Assembly: GCA_002150815.3 (NCBI GenBank) | Contig: NDFF03000370.1 | Span: 868,001 to 932,000 of the forward strand | DNA from: Grammothele lineata | Taxonomy: Eukaryota > Basidiomycota > Agaricomycetes > Polyporales > Polyporaceae | Reading direction: 5' to 3' | DNA: 64,000 nt | Shown here: positions 48,850-59,662 of the stretch, in pieces | Layout: each line of letters starts with the position of its first letter | How positions within the stretch are numbered: the stretch's first letter is position 1 | Position numbers and translations under genes: made by a program | Notes under the pieces: model-generated | Database searches by the model: none | What the model saw: the letters and a program-made list of their open reading frames with translations, nothing else | Told to the model about the DNA's origin: nothing

Positions 48850-51411
48850 TCAACACCGTCGCCATCGCGCAGGCGCTCCAGGTAGCTCTATAATAAACTC
48901 CTTGAGGTGGCCGCCAAGAACCATGAGTGAGAAACGACCCACCTGTGACAGCACCACGCCCATCTCGTCCACCCTCTCCATCTCGGAGCGCGTGCGCCTG
49001 TGTCGGTAATAGCTCGGCGGACTTAAACCCCGGTTGGGCAGATAACAGTCAGACGAGGTGTTCTCCTCAGGGCTGGGGAACGACGCGAGGATCGCCGCAA
49101 GCTCCTCCCTTGAGAGGATCTGGCGTGAGGCGGCCGTGTGAGTGGTATTCACCGTGTTCGACCGTGCTACGCCTGGGCCAGCGCTGGGCGCAATGGCCGT
49201 GAAGGCGTTAGCATGCATGCCTCCATTATGTCCGGCCTCCTGGGATGCTGGCTGCGGAATGGAAGGCGGCCAATGACGATAGCCCGTGGAGACAGACACT
49301 GGCCTCGCGCGCGCGACGCTATCGGCCACACTCTTCACCGGGGACCAGGCCTTGCTCGAAGGCTCGGACGAGCGTGTCCTCCGATGCTCTTGGGGCCGCG
49401 GCGCACCGCACCCGCTATCGCTGTGCGCGACGAGGATGCGTGGGCTCGCAGGTCGGGGGCGCACCCACACGAAATCATCCATTTCGCCTGCGTCCGCATC
49501 GTCGACGAGCGACTCTACACCGACAATCCCGACGGGTCGGAGGTGCGTCCCGAGCCGCGAGGCGGAGAGCTTAGGGGCGAGCGTCTTCTTGAGGACGTGC
49601 ACGAGGTGGATGCGCTTCCCGTGCGATGGGTGTAGCAGGCCAGGCGAGCACGCGAAGCTCAGCGGGGTGAGCGTCTTCTCTCCTGGGATGGTGCGGCCAG
49701 CGTCGTTGCGCCGGTCGTCCACAACATACTCGAAGCGCCACTGCAGCTGCGGCGCCGAAGACAGGTGGGATCCCGATGTGTCCATGTGGGATCCAAGGTG
49801 CAGGGTGTGCGCGAATGAGGAAGAGCTGGGGCTGGAGGGATGGTCGTCGAACGGTTCGGTGCCTGTGACGGCGTATACGCCATTGGCCTTGATCGAAAGA
49901 CGTGCTTGGCGGGAAATGTAGTCCTTATCCTCTCTATCGGCAAGAGTGAGGCGGCGGAGGGTGGGGCGGGTATCGAGAGTGCCGTGGTGGTACATTGAAA
50001 TCTCGCGGCGCACGGGGCGGAACAGGGCAACTCCCCGCGTCAGGACGTGGGTGAGGTCGTTGGCAGACGATTTGCGACCGGCGCCAGATGCAGAAGGGCA
50101 GCCGGCGACATCGAGAGGAGGTGTGTAGCCGACGAGACGGAATCGAGGCCGGACGGCCCTTGAGCCCTCCTGATCGATCCAGAGCTCGAAGCACGCGTCG
50201 CGGAGCCAGCACAGGCTCTCGGGGAGATGAGCTAGAGCGTTCTTGGATCGGCGGACGGAGGACTTTTCTTGGAATGAACAAGAGCTCTTGCCCGAGTCTG
50301 AGCCCTCGGAGACGGAGAGTGTGGTCCTGGAGTACGCACAGGGGTCCGTGAAGCAGGGCATGGCAGGCGAGGCGGGGGCAGACTCGTCGTCAGGACGGGC
50401 AGCGCTGCGAGGAGATGAGGAGCAGGCAGCCTGGACGGAAGCGAGATCGGACTGCACGGACCGCCCTCGGGCCTTCGCGGGGTGGCACAACAGCGGCGAG
50501 CGGTACCGGATAGTGGGCATCGGCGCCCATTCCTCGGCGGAAGTGCTCGAGTGCATCGTGGTAGTGGATGGCGCAGGAGAGAGGGGCCGGCTGGCACAGG
50601 CGGTCGCCGAAGAGGTGAAACACTCAGAAACCAGGGGGCCAGTCGAAACCTTCGGCGAGTAGAAATCTGCGGTACTTGTCGAAGACGGAGGGAATCTGAA
50701 AGCTTCAAACACATCGCTGGATGGGTACGCCACATGAGGAGGGTCGGGCAAAGGCGATATCACGACAGATTCCGAGGCAGAGACGTAGAATGGAATAGAG
50801 TCTGACGAAGACACAGAGTAGGGTACGCTAGGTGATGGCCTGAGGTGTCCTGAGTCCAGCGGTTGGCTTGAAGAGCTGCCTGGGTCTGCGGTGCTGAAGT
50901 ATGCAGAGACAGCTGCGTGAGACAAGTCGACGGTAGTTGAAAACCGATTGCTCCAGTAGCTACCGCTCGCACGGGGTCCCTCGGGCAGCGGACGAGTAGT
51001 ATGTGGACTAGGGGTTGCGCCTAAGTCAGGTTGTAAGGTGGTATGTCCAGCTGTACAGTTGCTCGTGATAGTGCTAGACATCGTAGGTGACCTTTCCCTA
51101 GAGCGCGAGCGGGGAGTGATGCTCACACCAAATGTGTTCGTGGATCTGAAGGTAACCATGCTGGAACTCGGTTTGAGCAGGTTGTCAGACTCCTGGAAGG
51201 AGGGAGCCTCAGGCCACGCGCTGGAGTCGGTTTCGCAATTGGGGTGAAGGAATATTGGGATCTCGCCCGAGCTACCGAATGCAGCGATGGCGACGTCGTC
51301 GTAGGAAGATGGGCTGAGAGGTAAAGGATCGTGGCAGGTGGCATGGAGAACAGCACTCCGGTCTTGAGTGCGACGAGAAGCATTATCGAGAGGTACTCTT
51401 GGGTGATTCAT
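48850..51411 (-). CDS. Large Ser/Pro-rich protein, unknown function
   Basis: I do not recognise this 853-residue protein. It is an intact frame without introns, in contrast to its neighbours. Residues 1-340 are Ser/Thr/Pro-rich and probably disordered. A more ordered part starts at about 390 (LPESLCWLRDACFELWIDQE, then RFRLVGYTPPLD), continues with RGVALFRPVRREISMYHHG, and closes with LLHPSHGKRIHLVHVLKKTL at about 600. After further Ser/Arg-rich text there is SREELAAILASFPSPEEN and a hydrophobic-amphipathic C-terminus (MGVVLSQVGRFSLMVLGGHL). No membrane helix or signal peptide is clear. It converges on the permease (180 bp) and is divergent from the AIM6-like gene. Confidence 0.7.
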   Translation of the reverse strand: MNHPRVPLDNASRRTQDRSAVLHATCHDPLPLSPSSYDDVAIAAFGSSGEIPIFLHPNCETDSSAWPEAPSFQESDNLLKPSSSMVTFRSTNTFGVSITPRSRSRERSPTMSSTITSNCTAGHTTLQPDLGATPSPHTTRPLPEGPRASGSYWSNRFSTTVDLSHAAVSAYFSTADPGSSSSQPLDSGHLRPSPSVPYSVSSSDSIPFYVSASESVVISPLPDPPHVAYPSSDVFEAFRFPPSSTSTADFYSPKVSTGPLVSECFTSSATACASRPLSPAPSTTTMHSSTSAEEWAPMPTIRYRSPLLCHPAKARGRSVQSDLASVQAACSSSPRSAARPDDESAPASPAMPCFTDPCAYSRTTLSVSEGSDSGKSSCSFQEKSSVRRSKNALAHLPESLCWLRDACFELWIDQEGSRAVRPRFRLVGYTPPLDVAGCPSASGAGRKSSANDLTHVLTRGVALFRPVRREISMYHHGTLDTRPTLRRLTLADREDKDYISRQARLSIKANGVYAVTGTEPFDDHPSSPSSSSFAHTLHLGSHMDTSGSHLSSAPQLQWRFEYVVDDRRNDAGRTIPGEKTLTPLSFACSPGLLHPSHGKRIHLVHVLKKTLAPKLSASRLGTHLRPVGIVGVESLVDDADAGEMDDFVWVRPRPASPRILVAHSDSGCGAPRPQEHRRTRSSEPSSKAWSPVKSVADSVARARPVSVSTGYRHWPPSIPQPASQEAGHNGGMHANAFTAIAPSAGPGVARSNTVNTTHTAASRQILSREELAAILASFPSPEENTSSDCYLPNRGLSPPSYYRHRRTRSEMERVDEMGVVLSQVGRFSLMVLGGHLKEFIIELPGAPARWRRC

Positions 51412-52749
51412 GAATAAAACGACGACGCGGGATGAGAATGCACGAGTAGGTAGATGAGATGGTGTTTACCGGAAATGAACCTGGAGGAGAACGGGAAGGG
51501 AGACGGGTTAGCGCAAAGGAGAGATGAGGAAAGGTAAACCGACGGGACGAGGCCTGGATCCGAGTCGGATGGGCCCGCCGGCTGCTCGAAACTCAAGCCT
51601 CGGGGGCCAAAGCCGAACAGCGGCGACATGGTGAAGAGAACAGACTTCTCGTCTGGCTTCTTGCACTCGGCCCACTTGGAACGTGGCGGGTGCTACGACA
51701 GCTTGAAAGTTCCAGCTGAGATCTAAGCACCAACGCAGCTCCGGCAGCGTTTCGCCATCCTGAGACGTCTCGCCGGTCGTGCGCCGGAGGAAGGCACGAG
51801 AGGGTACGAGGCGACTTGCGTCGATCTATCACACGGAGGTTACAAGCGAGGTTCCGTACGTAGCATGCTCCTCCGTCCTCTTCGGACCCGACCCTGACTC
51901 TCGAGGCTGTGTAGAGATAATTTAGACGCTCAGAGTCGGGTGACCCACTGTTCACATTCAACGTTCAACTCGGGTTAACGTCAACATCACGTTTGACTTT
52001 TGATCAGCCAGATCTTTGTGAGCACAATGTAACCGAGCCGTACGACATCTGAACCAATTTCTAATCCCGTCAATCCGTCGTCAATTCGTCGGCCTCGCGG
52101 TGAACTTGAAGATCTGCCCTTCTGAGCCTGCTGGTTGGGTCACTGCCCACCATGAAGGCCGCAACGAGGTCAGATTTGTCTGTATCTTCTTCGTAATGAG
52201 AACGAACGTTACACCGCCCACTGCAGATCATCGTTTCATAGACAGCGCTGATAGAAGACAACAAAGCATTTGCAAAGTATCCAGAGAGCCAGCGGCGTCT
52301 CCTAAGTGCTGTACGCGCGCGTCTAAAGTCAATCTCTTCGAGCGAACTGTCACAGATAGCATGGCTTTGAAAGTGTCCTTCAACAGTAGGCAGTTGCTAG
52401 ACCATCCATTCTTTCCTCCGGGAAGACCGCAGCAAACGTGAGGGACGCTGAATGCGGACACGAAGGCAGGCTAGCGCACGACCTATTGAAAAAGGCACGT
52501 TCGTGGAATCAACATCTAACTTCTTAGCGGAAACGCTCCCGCGGAACGCCTTTGCAGGATATGAAATAATCTACCAAATGTGTATCACGGCAACGCACAT
52601 AAGCGTACGGGGCAGTAGTGCGTCCGGGAAGTCCTATGCCACTATAAATGGCGAAGCTGACGACTCGGAACGTCGCCTCGAGTTCTCCCTCTCACCCCTG
52701 TCTCTCGCTTACGCCCCCCCTAACTTGTTCTTTCATTTGTTTTGCTGAC
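51412..52749. other. Divergent intergenic region, orphan/AIM6-like
   Basis: About 1.3 kb. Short frames on both strands (for example 51593-51961 -) show no family. The AIM6-like promoter end carries a TATA box (separate entry). Confidence 0.5.
52643..52649 (+). promoter_or_regulatory. TATA box of the AIM6-like gene
   Basis: TATAAAT, 107 bp upstream of ATG 52750, followed by a pyrimidine-rich stretch just before the ATG. Position and sequence fit a fungal core promoter. One of the few clear TATA boxes in the window. Confidence 0.55.
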
Positions 52750-53954
52750 ATGAAGTTCTTCAAGTCACTGAAAGTGCTCCTTGCTCTCTTCCCGGTGCTG
52801 GCTTTGGCCAAGCCTGGTGTGGATCAACAGATCGCCATGCTCGAGGCGTCCAATTCGAGCCGCCTCCAATGGCCAACACAGTTCACCGGGGGTATCATGC
52901 CCAAGAATATTCACTCTCATAACGACTGTGAGTGCAGTTCAGTATGCGTATCTCAAACGAGTCTAGTCAGCGCGCCCATGTGATGCGTTCATTTCACATT
53001 TACAACAGACTGGAGAGACGTACCGCTTTTGACTGCTCTCAGCTACGGCGTGGCGAGTGTTGAAGCGGACGTTTATCTGATTAACGGAACACTCTTCGTA
53101 AGCACAAGTCTGCCGTCTATCAGGAGAATGGAACTGACCAATATGCGGGTTTAAACGGCTATAGGTGGGGCACGAGACTGGAGCGCTGACAGCCGACCGC
53201 ACGCTGGATGCATTATACATACAACCGTTGCTCCAGATTCTAAACAAGCAAAATCCACAAGACCCCTTCACAGTGAACAACACTTCCCCGTCGTAAGCTT
53301 TCTTTCCTTGAGATAATCGATAGGAGTCAGACTCGTGCCAATCTATTTCCATGCAGGGGAGTCTTCGACACCGACGGCAGCGTCACTCTTCATTTCTTCA
53401 TCGAAATTAAGTCCGATGGTGTGGGGTTCGTCATTGCATTCAGCGAGCCTACATTTTCAGTACTCTAACACCTTAACTGAACCAGAACCCTACCCTCCGT
53501 GCTGCAAGCCCTCGAGCCACTTCGCTCGCGCGGCTATCTCACCACCTACGCCAACGGCACGCTCACGCAGTCCGTGATCACCGTCATCGGCACGGGCAAT
53601 TCACCACTAGAGCCTATCAAGGCGCTAGAGCCACGCGACTTCTTCTACGACGGACCCCTCACGTCGCTCACGGACCCGTCGTTGAACACAACGTGGGACG
53701 CGACAATCTCCCCGGTCGCGTCGGGCGACTGGGAGGGGGCGATAGGCTGGAGCGGCATCGGGGAAATCTCCGACGGCCAACGCGCGAACCTCACGCAGTA
53801 CATTGACGACGCGCACGCGAGGGGTATCCAGGCGCGGTGGTGGGGGACACCGGCGTGGCCGATCTTTGCGCGGGATAATGTGTGGAACGCGGTGTTGGAG
53901 GCGGGTGCGGATTGGTTGAACGCAGACGACCTGGAGGCTGCGAGCTCGTTCTGA
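52750..53954 (+). CDS. Secreted AIM6-like PLC-like phosphodiesterase
   Basis: Belongs to the PLC-like phosphodiesterase superfamily (yeast AIM6 group); substrate unknown. A signal peptide (MKFFKSLKVLLALFPVLALA) is followed by the catalytic start KNIHSHNDYWRDVPLLTAL and SVEADVYLINGTLFVGHE. These give the paired His, the E-x-D metal ligands and GHE. HFFIEIKSDG supplies the later metal-binding Glu. LEPRDFFYDGPLTSL, the TQYIDDAHARGIQARWWGTP strand/helix, and GADWLNADDLE near the end match the family barrel. Several N-glycosylation sequons (NGT, NNT, NTS, NLT) fit a secreted protein. Four or five exons; about 330 residues; ends EAASSF-stop. Confidence 0.86.
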
Positions 53955-54430
53955 AGCCCACAGTGGCCTCGGAAAGGTTTGAGATATGAGTGGTGTGGTG
54001 TCCATCGATGTCGGGATTCGAGTGCACTTTTGATGATCTTCGCATTTTCAAGAATACTAGCTTTTGATCATTGAGTTTGGCGTTCGTCTTGGGCGTGTCG
54101 TACCAATTGCAACTTGAATAGGTGGCACTGAGACAGGTGTTTCACGGAGCACGTATTGCGACTGCTTCGCATCGTCAGTGAAATGAAGACTAGTGAGGGC
54201 GAGTGATTTGCAGTGAATTGGTTGGTAGAGATGTCCGAGGCCGAGGGCTCCGACTCGGACGGCCGTCGGTCGGACTCGCGCGCGAAATGGCAAACGCGTC
54301 GCGGTCACGGCGCCGACGTCATCCACGTGGCGAAGACGTCGCGCACCCTGCGCGCCCCTGCCGTCGCTCGCTCTGGATGATTACACTACCCGCTTGACCT
54401 TTGTAGCCATCTCTTAGACAGTTGGGCGAC
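53955..54430. other. Intergenic space AIM6-like/ALG9
   Basis: 476 bp between two + strand genes. It contains the AIM6-like 3' end and the ALG9 promoter. No ORF of interest. Confidence 0.55.
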
Positions 54431-56904
54431 ATGTCCACCGCGGTTCAGCCGAACCCGAGCGTACAAACCATCAGCTTCCGGCGCCCCACGAAAGAGGCGG
54501 GTGCTTCGTCTACCCCTGCGAAGCCGGCGAAGAACCGTCATGGAGGACTATTGCAAGACCAGCTGAGGAGGTGCGTTGTATAGTGTCTGCATGCTTTCCA
54601 GACGCTAGAAAAAGAGGTGCAGAGCGCAACGCGCGCCTTGGTGTCCAACCTGGTCGGCGGCCCTGCGGATCCTGCTGCTCATTCGAGTCGCCGGTGCGAT
54701 GTACAGCGGTATCCAGGATTGCGACGAAGGTGCGTTCTACCGACTACGCCTCTGGGATCGCTGTCTTAGACGTCATTGCAGTCTTCAACTTCTGGGAACC
54801 TCTGCATTACCTGTGGAAAGGCTACGGATTCCAGACATGGGAGACGTCCCCTGAATATTCGATCAGGAGTTGGGCCTACATCCTCCTCCAGTATCTCCCG
54901 GTCAATATTTCGGCAACTTTCATTGGACCCGAAAAGGTGAGGGAGCGCGTAACAATGCATCTGGGACTATTCACCGAGGTCCCTACAGAGACCTGCGTTC
55001 TTCGCAGTACGGATCTTCCTAGCGGTTGTCTCCTCTTTGTGCGAGGTTACATTCTACCGCGCAGTAGTCGATCGCATCAACTATCGTGTCGGCCGCTACG
55101 TGTTCTTCATCCTGCTATGCAACTCTGGCATGTGGATCGCCTCTACAGGTAGGTTCCTTGTATCGAAATGAGCCGCCGGGCGCTGAACAGATTCGACAGC
55201 GTTCTTGCCTTCTTCGTTCGCCATGTACGCCAACACCCTCGCGTTCGCATACGCGCTGCAGCCGCCGACGGAAAATAATATGCGCCGCACGCTCTTCGCC
55301 ACGCTCGCGTTCGCCTCTGGCGCGATTGTGGGATGGCCGTTCTCTCTCGCCGTCGCCGTTCCGTTTGTTTTCGAAGAGCTTTTCCTGACCGGTGCCGACA
55401 AAGTGACCGAAGAAACACGTGGAACGTGGCTGGCCGAGCGCTGGATGCGTATGCTCACATGTGCAGTGGTGGCCACGCTGTTATTCGTGAGTCCCCAACC
55501 AGAGAGTTTTGCACCCGCTTACCGATCGGTCGTGGGTAGGTCCCCGTGATTGCCATGGACACCCTGTTTTATGGCAAGCTGACGGTAGTGCCTTGGAACA
55601 TTGTCAAGTACAACGTTTTCCCCGACTCGCAACGAGGGCCCGAGCTCTACGGAACGGAGCCCGTGCACTTCTACCTGTTCAATCTCCTCCTGAACTTCAA
55701 CGTCCTTGTGCCGTTCGCCCTCTTCTCGCTTCCCGCTCTCGCCATCACGTACCGCGTGGACCGCAAGCGCCTCGGGGAGCGGTATCAGTTCGTGAACCAG
55801 AGTTCGCCGTATACGCTTCTAGCCGTCCGACTGGCGCCGGCCTACCTCTGGATGGCTATTATGACGGCGCAGAAGCACAAGGAGGAGCGGTTCATGTACC
55901 CGATCTACCCCATGATTGCCTTCAACGCAGCGGTGGCTATCTACCTCGTACGAGGGTGGCTCGAGGCCGCGTTTATCGCGGTCACTAGCTCGCCATACAA
56001 GGTACGAATTAAGCCTACTGCGTGCCACACACGTATATTGAACTCTGGGCTCCACGCTCGCAGGCGTCGCGCTCCTCGCTGTTCAGCCAGTTCACGCTCT
56101 CGGTCGTCGCCACTTCCTGCGTGCTCTCGCTGTCGCGCATCATGGCGCACTGGAAATACTACCACTCGCCAATGTCGGTCACGTACGCGCTCGAGGCTGC
56201 GGAGGTGCCGCGGCTGCTGAACGTGACGGGGCACGTCGTGCTGCCGCCACAGTTCGGCGAGCACGGGTCCGGGGAGCGCAAGCGGCGCGACGCGGGGCAG
56301 CGCGAGGAGGAGCAGCCGCGGATCGACCTCGGGCTCATCGAGGACTGGGGCCTGCGGCTGTGCGTCGGCAAGGAGTGGTACCGGTTCCCGGGCCACTTCC
56401 TGGTGCCCGACGGGGTGCGGGTCGACTGGGTCAAGAGCGAGTTCGACGGGATGCTGCCTGGCCACTTTGCGGAGACGGCGCGGGAAGGTGGCCTGCTCGA
56501 GCGTGCAAAGGGGACAAGGGTAGTGCCCGCGGACCTGAACGACTTGAACGAAGAGGCGCCGAGTTTCTACGTGAGTGGCTTTTGAGTGGGCGGTGGTTGT
56601 GCGAGCGCTTACACGTCGGACGTAGGTGGACGTGGCAGAGTGCGACTACCTGCTCGACCTGGACTTCCCGGAGCACCCGAGCAGTGCGACGCACGAGCCG
56701 CGGTACGTTGCGGACGCGACGACGTGGGAGCGGGTTGCGTGCCAGCCGTTCTTGGACGCGCGACACTCGACGCTGCTGACGCGGACGCTGTGGATGCCGG
56801 GTGCGCTGTGGCAGACGCGGAACTCGTTTGGGGAGTTCTGTCTGCTCCGACACAGGGTGAACGTGGGCGAGAAGGAGCGGCGGCACGCGGTCAAGGGTGC
56901 GTAA
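54431..56904 (+). CDS. ALG9: ALG9, dolichyl-P-mannose alpha-1,2-mannosyltransferase
   Basis: ER enzyme (GT22) that adds alpha-1,2-mannoses to the lumenal dolichol-linked oligosaccharide for N-glycosylation. Start at 54431 (MSTAVQPNPSVQTISFRRPT). The hallmark lumenal loop is AMYSGIQDCDEVFNFWEPLH, then YLWKGYGFQTWETSPEYSIR; the acidic DCDE pair is the expected GT-C catalytic motif, split by an intron after DCDE. Several membrane helices follow (TLFATLAFASGAIVGWPFSL, MRMLTCAVVATLLFVPVIAM). AQKHKEERFMYPIYPMIAFN is the second conserved motif. The soluble C-terminal part has CVGKEWYRFPGHFLVPDG and ends GEKERRHAVKGA-stop. Eight or so introns; about 650 residues. Identity is secure. Confidence 0.94.
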
Positions 56905-57797
56905 GGCTGGTGCAGGGCTGCGTGTGCCGAGGACGCATGCTGTAATGTGATGAGCTCGCAAGGTGGACGCGTAATACTATTCACCTGCCGTTTCATCCGC
57001 ACTGAGAGGCTTGAATTGAGACCCATGCAGGGAGGAGTGGCCGCAAGAAAAGGCTGCGTACGTTGGCCCGTTCAGCGAGCGCATGGGACGTCCGATGTGA
57101 TCCCGGCCGAATGCCTCTTGATCAGGGCCGCCCGCCCAAGGTTCGGCTCCCAATGCAGATATACCCTTTCTCGAACGGACGACGAGCGTTCGCGATGGGC
57201 CCGCGCGCGACAGGTCCATCTGCTCGTCGTGGACTGCAGGCGCAGAGGACGTCGAAGGGTGGCTGGGCGCAGAGGACGAGATCTGTGGAAGGTTGATCTC
57301 GTCCGGTCATCAGAAACGAAAACAAAACTCTGGCGTATCACCGCGGAGTCGGGACGGGGCGGGGGTTCTCCGCTGGCAGGCGAGAAGGAGGTGACGTGCG
57401 GGGGCTGGCGGCGGGGCGCGTGCGAGGTCTCCCGTTCGGGCGAGGCATGCTGCCCACAATGGCAATCGCCCGCCCATTCGAGCAGGACGCCTCCCGGATG
57501 GGGGCGGGAGACGAGCGGGGCTGCTTCGATTTCTTGTCGAGGGATGCTTCTCGCCCTCTGGCCGGCGACGCGGCGAGTGCTCCTCGGGCGACAGCGCCCC
57601 GACCCCGTTCGATATATCTCCCCTCTCCTCGCCCGCTTTCTTCGCGACCTCATTCCTTCTCTTCTCCCCTCCTCCCCACTCTCCCAGACGACTGCCTTCG
57701 TCGACCCTCCGCCGCCCTCGACCGCTAAACAGGGTTTCGGCTCGAGGCCCCTCCAGCACGCACACACGTAGCCGGCAGGGCAGAGGCAGCAGCAACC
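56905..57797. other. Intergenic region ALG9/DUF6533 protein
   Basis: About 0.9 kb. The open + frame 56947-57771 is low complexity and not called. A C/T-rich stretch at about 57600-57720, just before the next start codon, may be the promoter or leader of the DUF6533 gene. Confidence 0.5.
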
Positions 57798-59662
57798 ATG
57801 GCTCGGGACACGCCGGAGACCGCGCTCTACTTCATCTTTGTGTGCGCACTCTTTCAATTAGAGCTCACCCATCCATAATTTAATCGCATACATCCACTCG
57901 ACCCCCTCAGCACGCAAGTCCACTTCTGTGGTACGTCATATGCTGTGTACACCGTAATAAATCGATCAAAAGCTAAATCGCCACGTCTTTTGCAGCGATG
58001 TGTATGTTGACAACCTATGGCGACTTGTCCGACATCTACTGATCACGTCGTGGCAGACGCTATCATCGTGTGGGACTGGTTCTTTGGCTTGTCTAGGGAG
58101 TGGCGCTTCGTACGTCGTTATGCTCCTCTTGTCGACCGTTGCATGACCAGGAATCGTCAGATCTGGAAGACGAGTTGGACGCCTGTCAAGATCGCATACC
58201 TCTTTTGTCGGTACGTGACATTTACTGTCACTTTGGATTGTTGGAAAGGCTAACGACAGACTTTTGCCAGATATTGGGTCCTCGCCGTCGTTCCTTACTT
58301 GTTATATGCGTTCGCCGTCAACCATACCCTCGAGACTTGCGAGCGCATCTTCGCGGTATGTTATCCTGCCGTCCCGTCATTCCAATGTTGCTGCAACATG
58401 TGCAGTCAATGCTCACACGCAGCGTGCACACAGATTCCAGTCACGTTAGCCATTTGGAATCAGGTTGCAGCCGAATGCATCCTCTTGATCAGAACATACG
58501 CCTTCTTTAATCGCAACATCTACGTCCTCATCCTGCTCGTCAGCGCACTCGCCGGGGTCGTCGCTTATCAGCTGTATGTCGCCACCTCGCAAATGCTCCG
58601 TAAGTCTTTCTCTCGCGTATTCATGACTTGTGTTGAACACACACCAATACTCAGTTCTACCTTTCGTCCCACCCAATGTGAGTTAGCCCAATCGACAATG
58701 AAAGGATATTCCACTGATACTGCCCCCGCCTTCAGACAACTGGGCCCTGTTTCCCTATGTCGAAGCCTCATTCAGCGCATCTGTTGGGTAATGCCACTTT
58801 CAATACCAGCACGGCTCATCGCTAACGCTAATTACAGGTTTCTTCGTACGCACGTACCCTATTCATGTTTACCACGCCATCTAACAATCCCGTCGTTATG
58901 CAGATTGCGCCGCTGCTGTACGACACTATGGTTACCTTCATGACTGTTGGCAAGGCCATTATAATCCGCCGCCGGAATGGGGGTCCTAGCAGCCGGCTTA
59001 TACAGACCTTTCTCCGCGAAGGTGATTTGACAGACCTTTTCACCTTCTTTGCGACCGCTGAAGACGTATAGGTGTCTTCTATTATATCCTCATCTCCATT
59101 GCCAACTTGGTGAGCAATGATTCCCTCTCTCGCTCGGACGAGGTCTGATTCTAATGGCTTGCAGGTCAACGGCATCTTCTACCTCCAGTTCGTGTTGTCG
59201 ACTCTTCTGACGGGCTGTACTGACTGTCCGTACAGGCCTCGCCAAGCCATCTCAGCTATTTGCATTCCGCTCAGTGTCATGCTCTCCCCAGTACTCGCGT
59301 GTCGACTGATCCTCGATCTCCGCGAGCGTGGGTCAGAGACTGTGCAGTCAACGGGGACCATCGCTTTCACTGCCGGCGTCACGTCATCCAAGTCGAATCC
59401 CGGTTCACCGTTCACAGGTCTGAGCTTCGGGTTTGGATCGCAAGGACGTGGAAGCTCAAAGGCGACTGTGCGCACCCAGGGAATTATTCTGAGTACGATG
59501 GGCAGCATCCCTGGAGATGCGCTAGGGACGACGAGTGGCATGGAGCTGGAGGACATGCAGTACCAGAAGGCGGACATTGAAGCAGCCATGTACAACGGAT
59601 CGATTAACCTAGGAAGCCCAGTCAGAGGCATTAGAGTCGACGTGGAGAAGACCACCATGTGA
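57798..59662 (+). CDS. DUF6533-type seven-helix membrane protein
   Basis: Member of a large family in mushroom-forming fungi with an N-terminal DUF6533 motif; function unknown. The start is MARDTPETALYFIF, then small exons leading to DAIIVWDWFFGLSREWRFV, the family motif of charged, Trp-rich residues. It continues with TSWTPVKIAYLFCRYWVLAV, NHTLETCERIFA, WNQVAAECILLIRTYAFFNR, NIYVLILLVSALAGVVAYQL, APLLYDTMVTFMTVGKAIII, FYYILISIANLVNGIFYLQF and ICIPLSVMLSPVLACRLILD. This gives about seven helices. A cytosolic Ser/Gly-rich tail ends VRGIRVDVEKTTM-stop. About nine introns; some 5' splice choices (57840-58080) are uncertain. A receptor role is often guessed from the topology but unproven. Confidence 0.83.
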
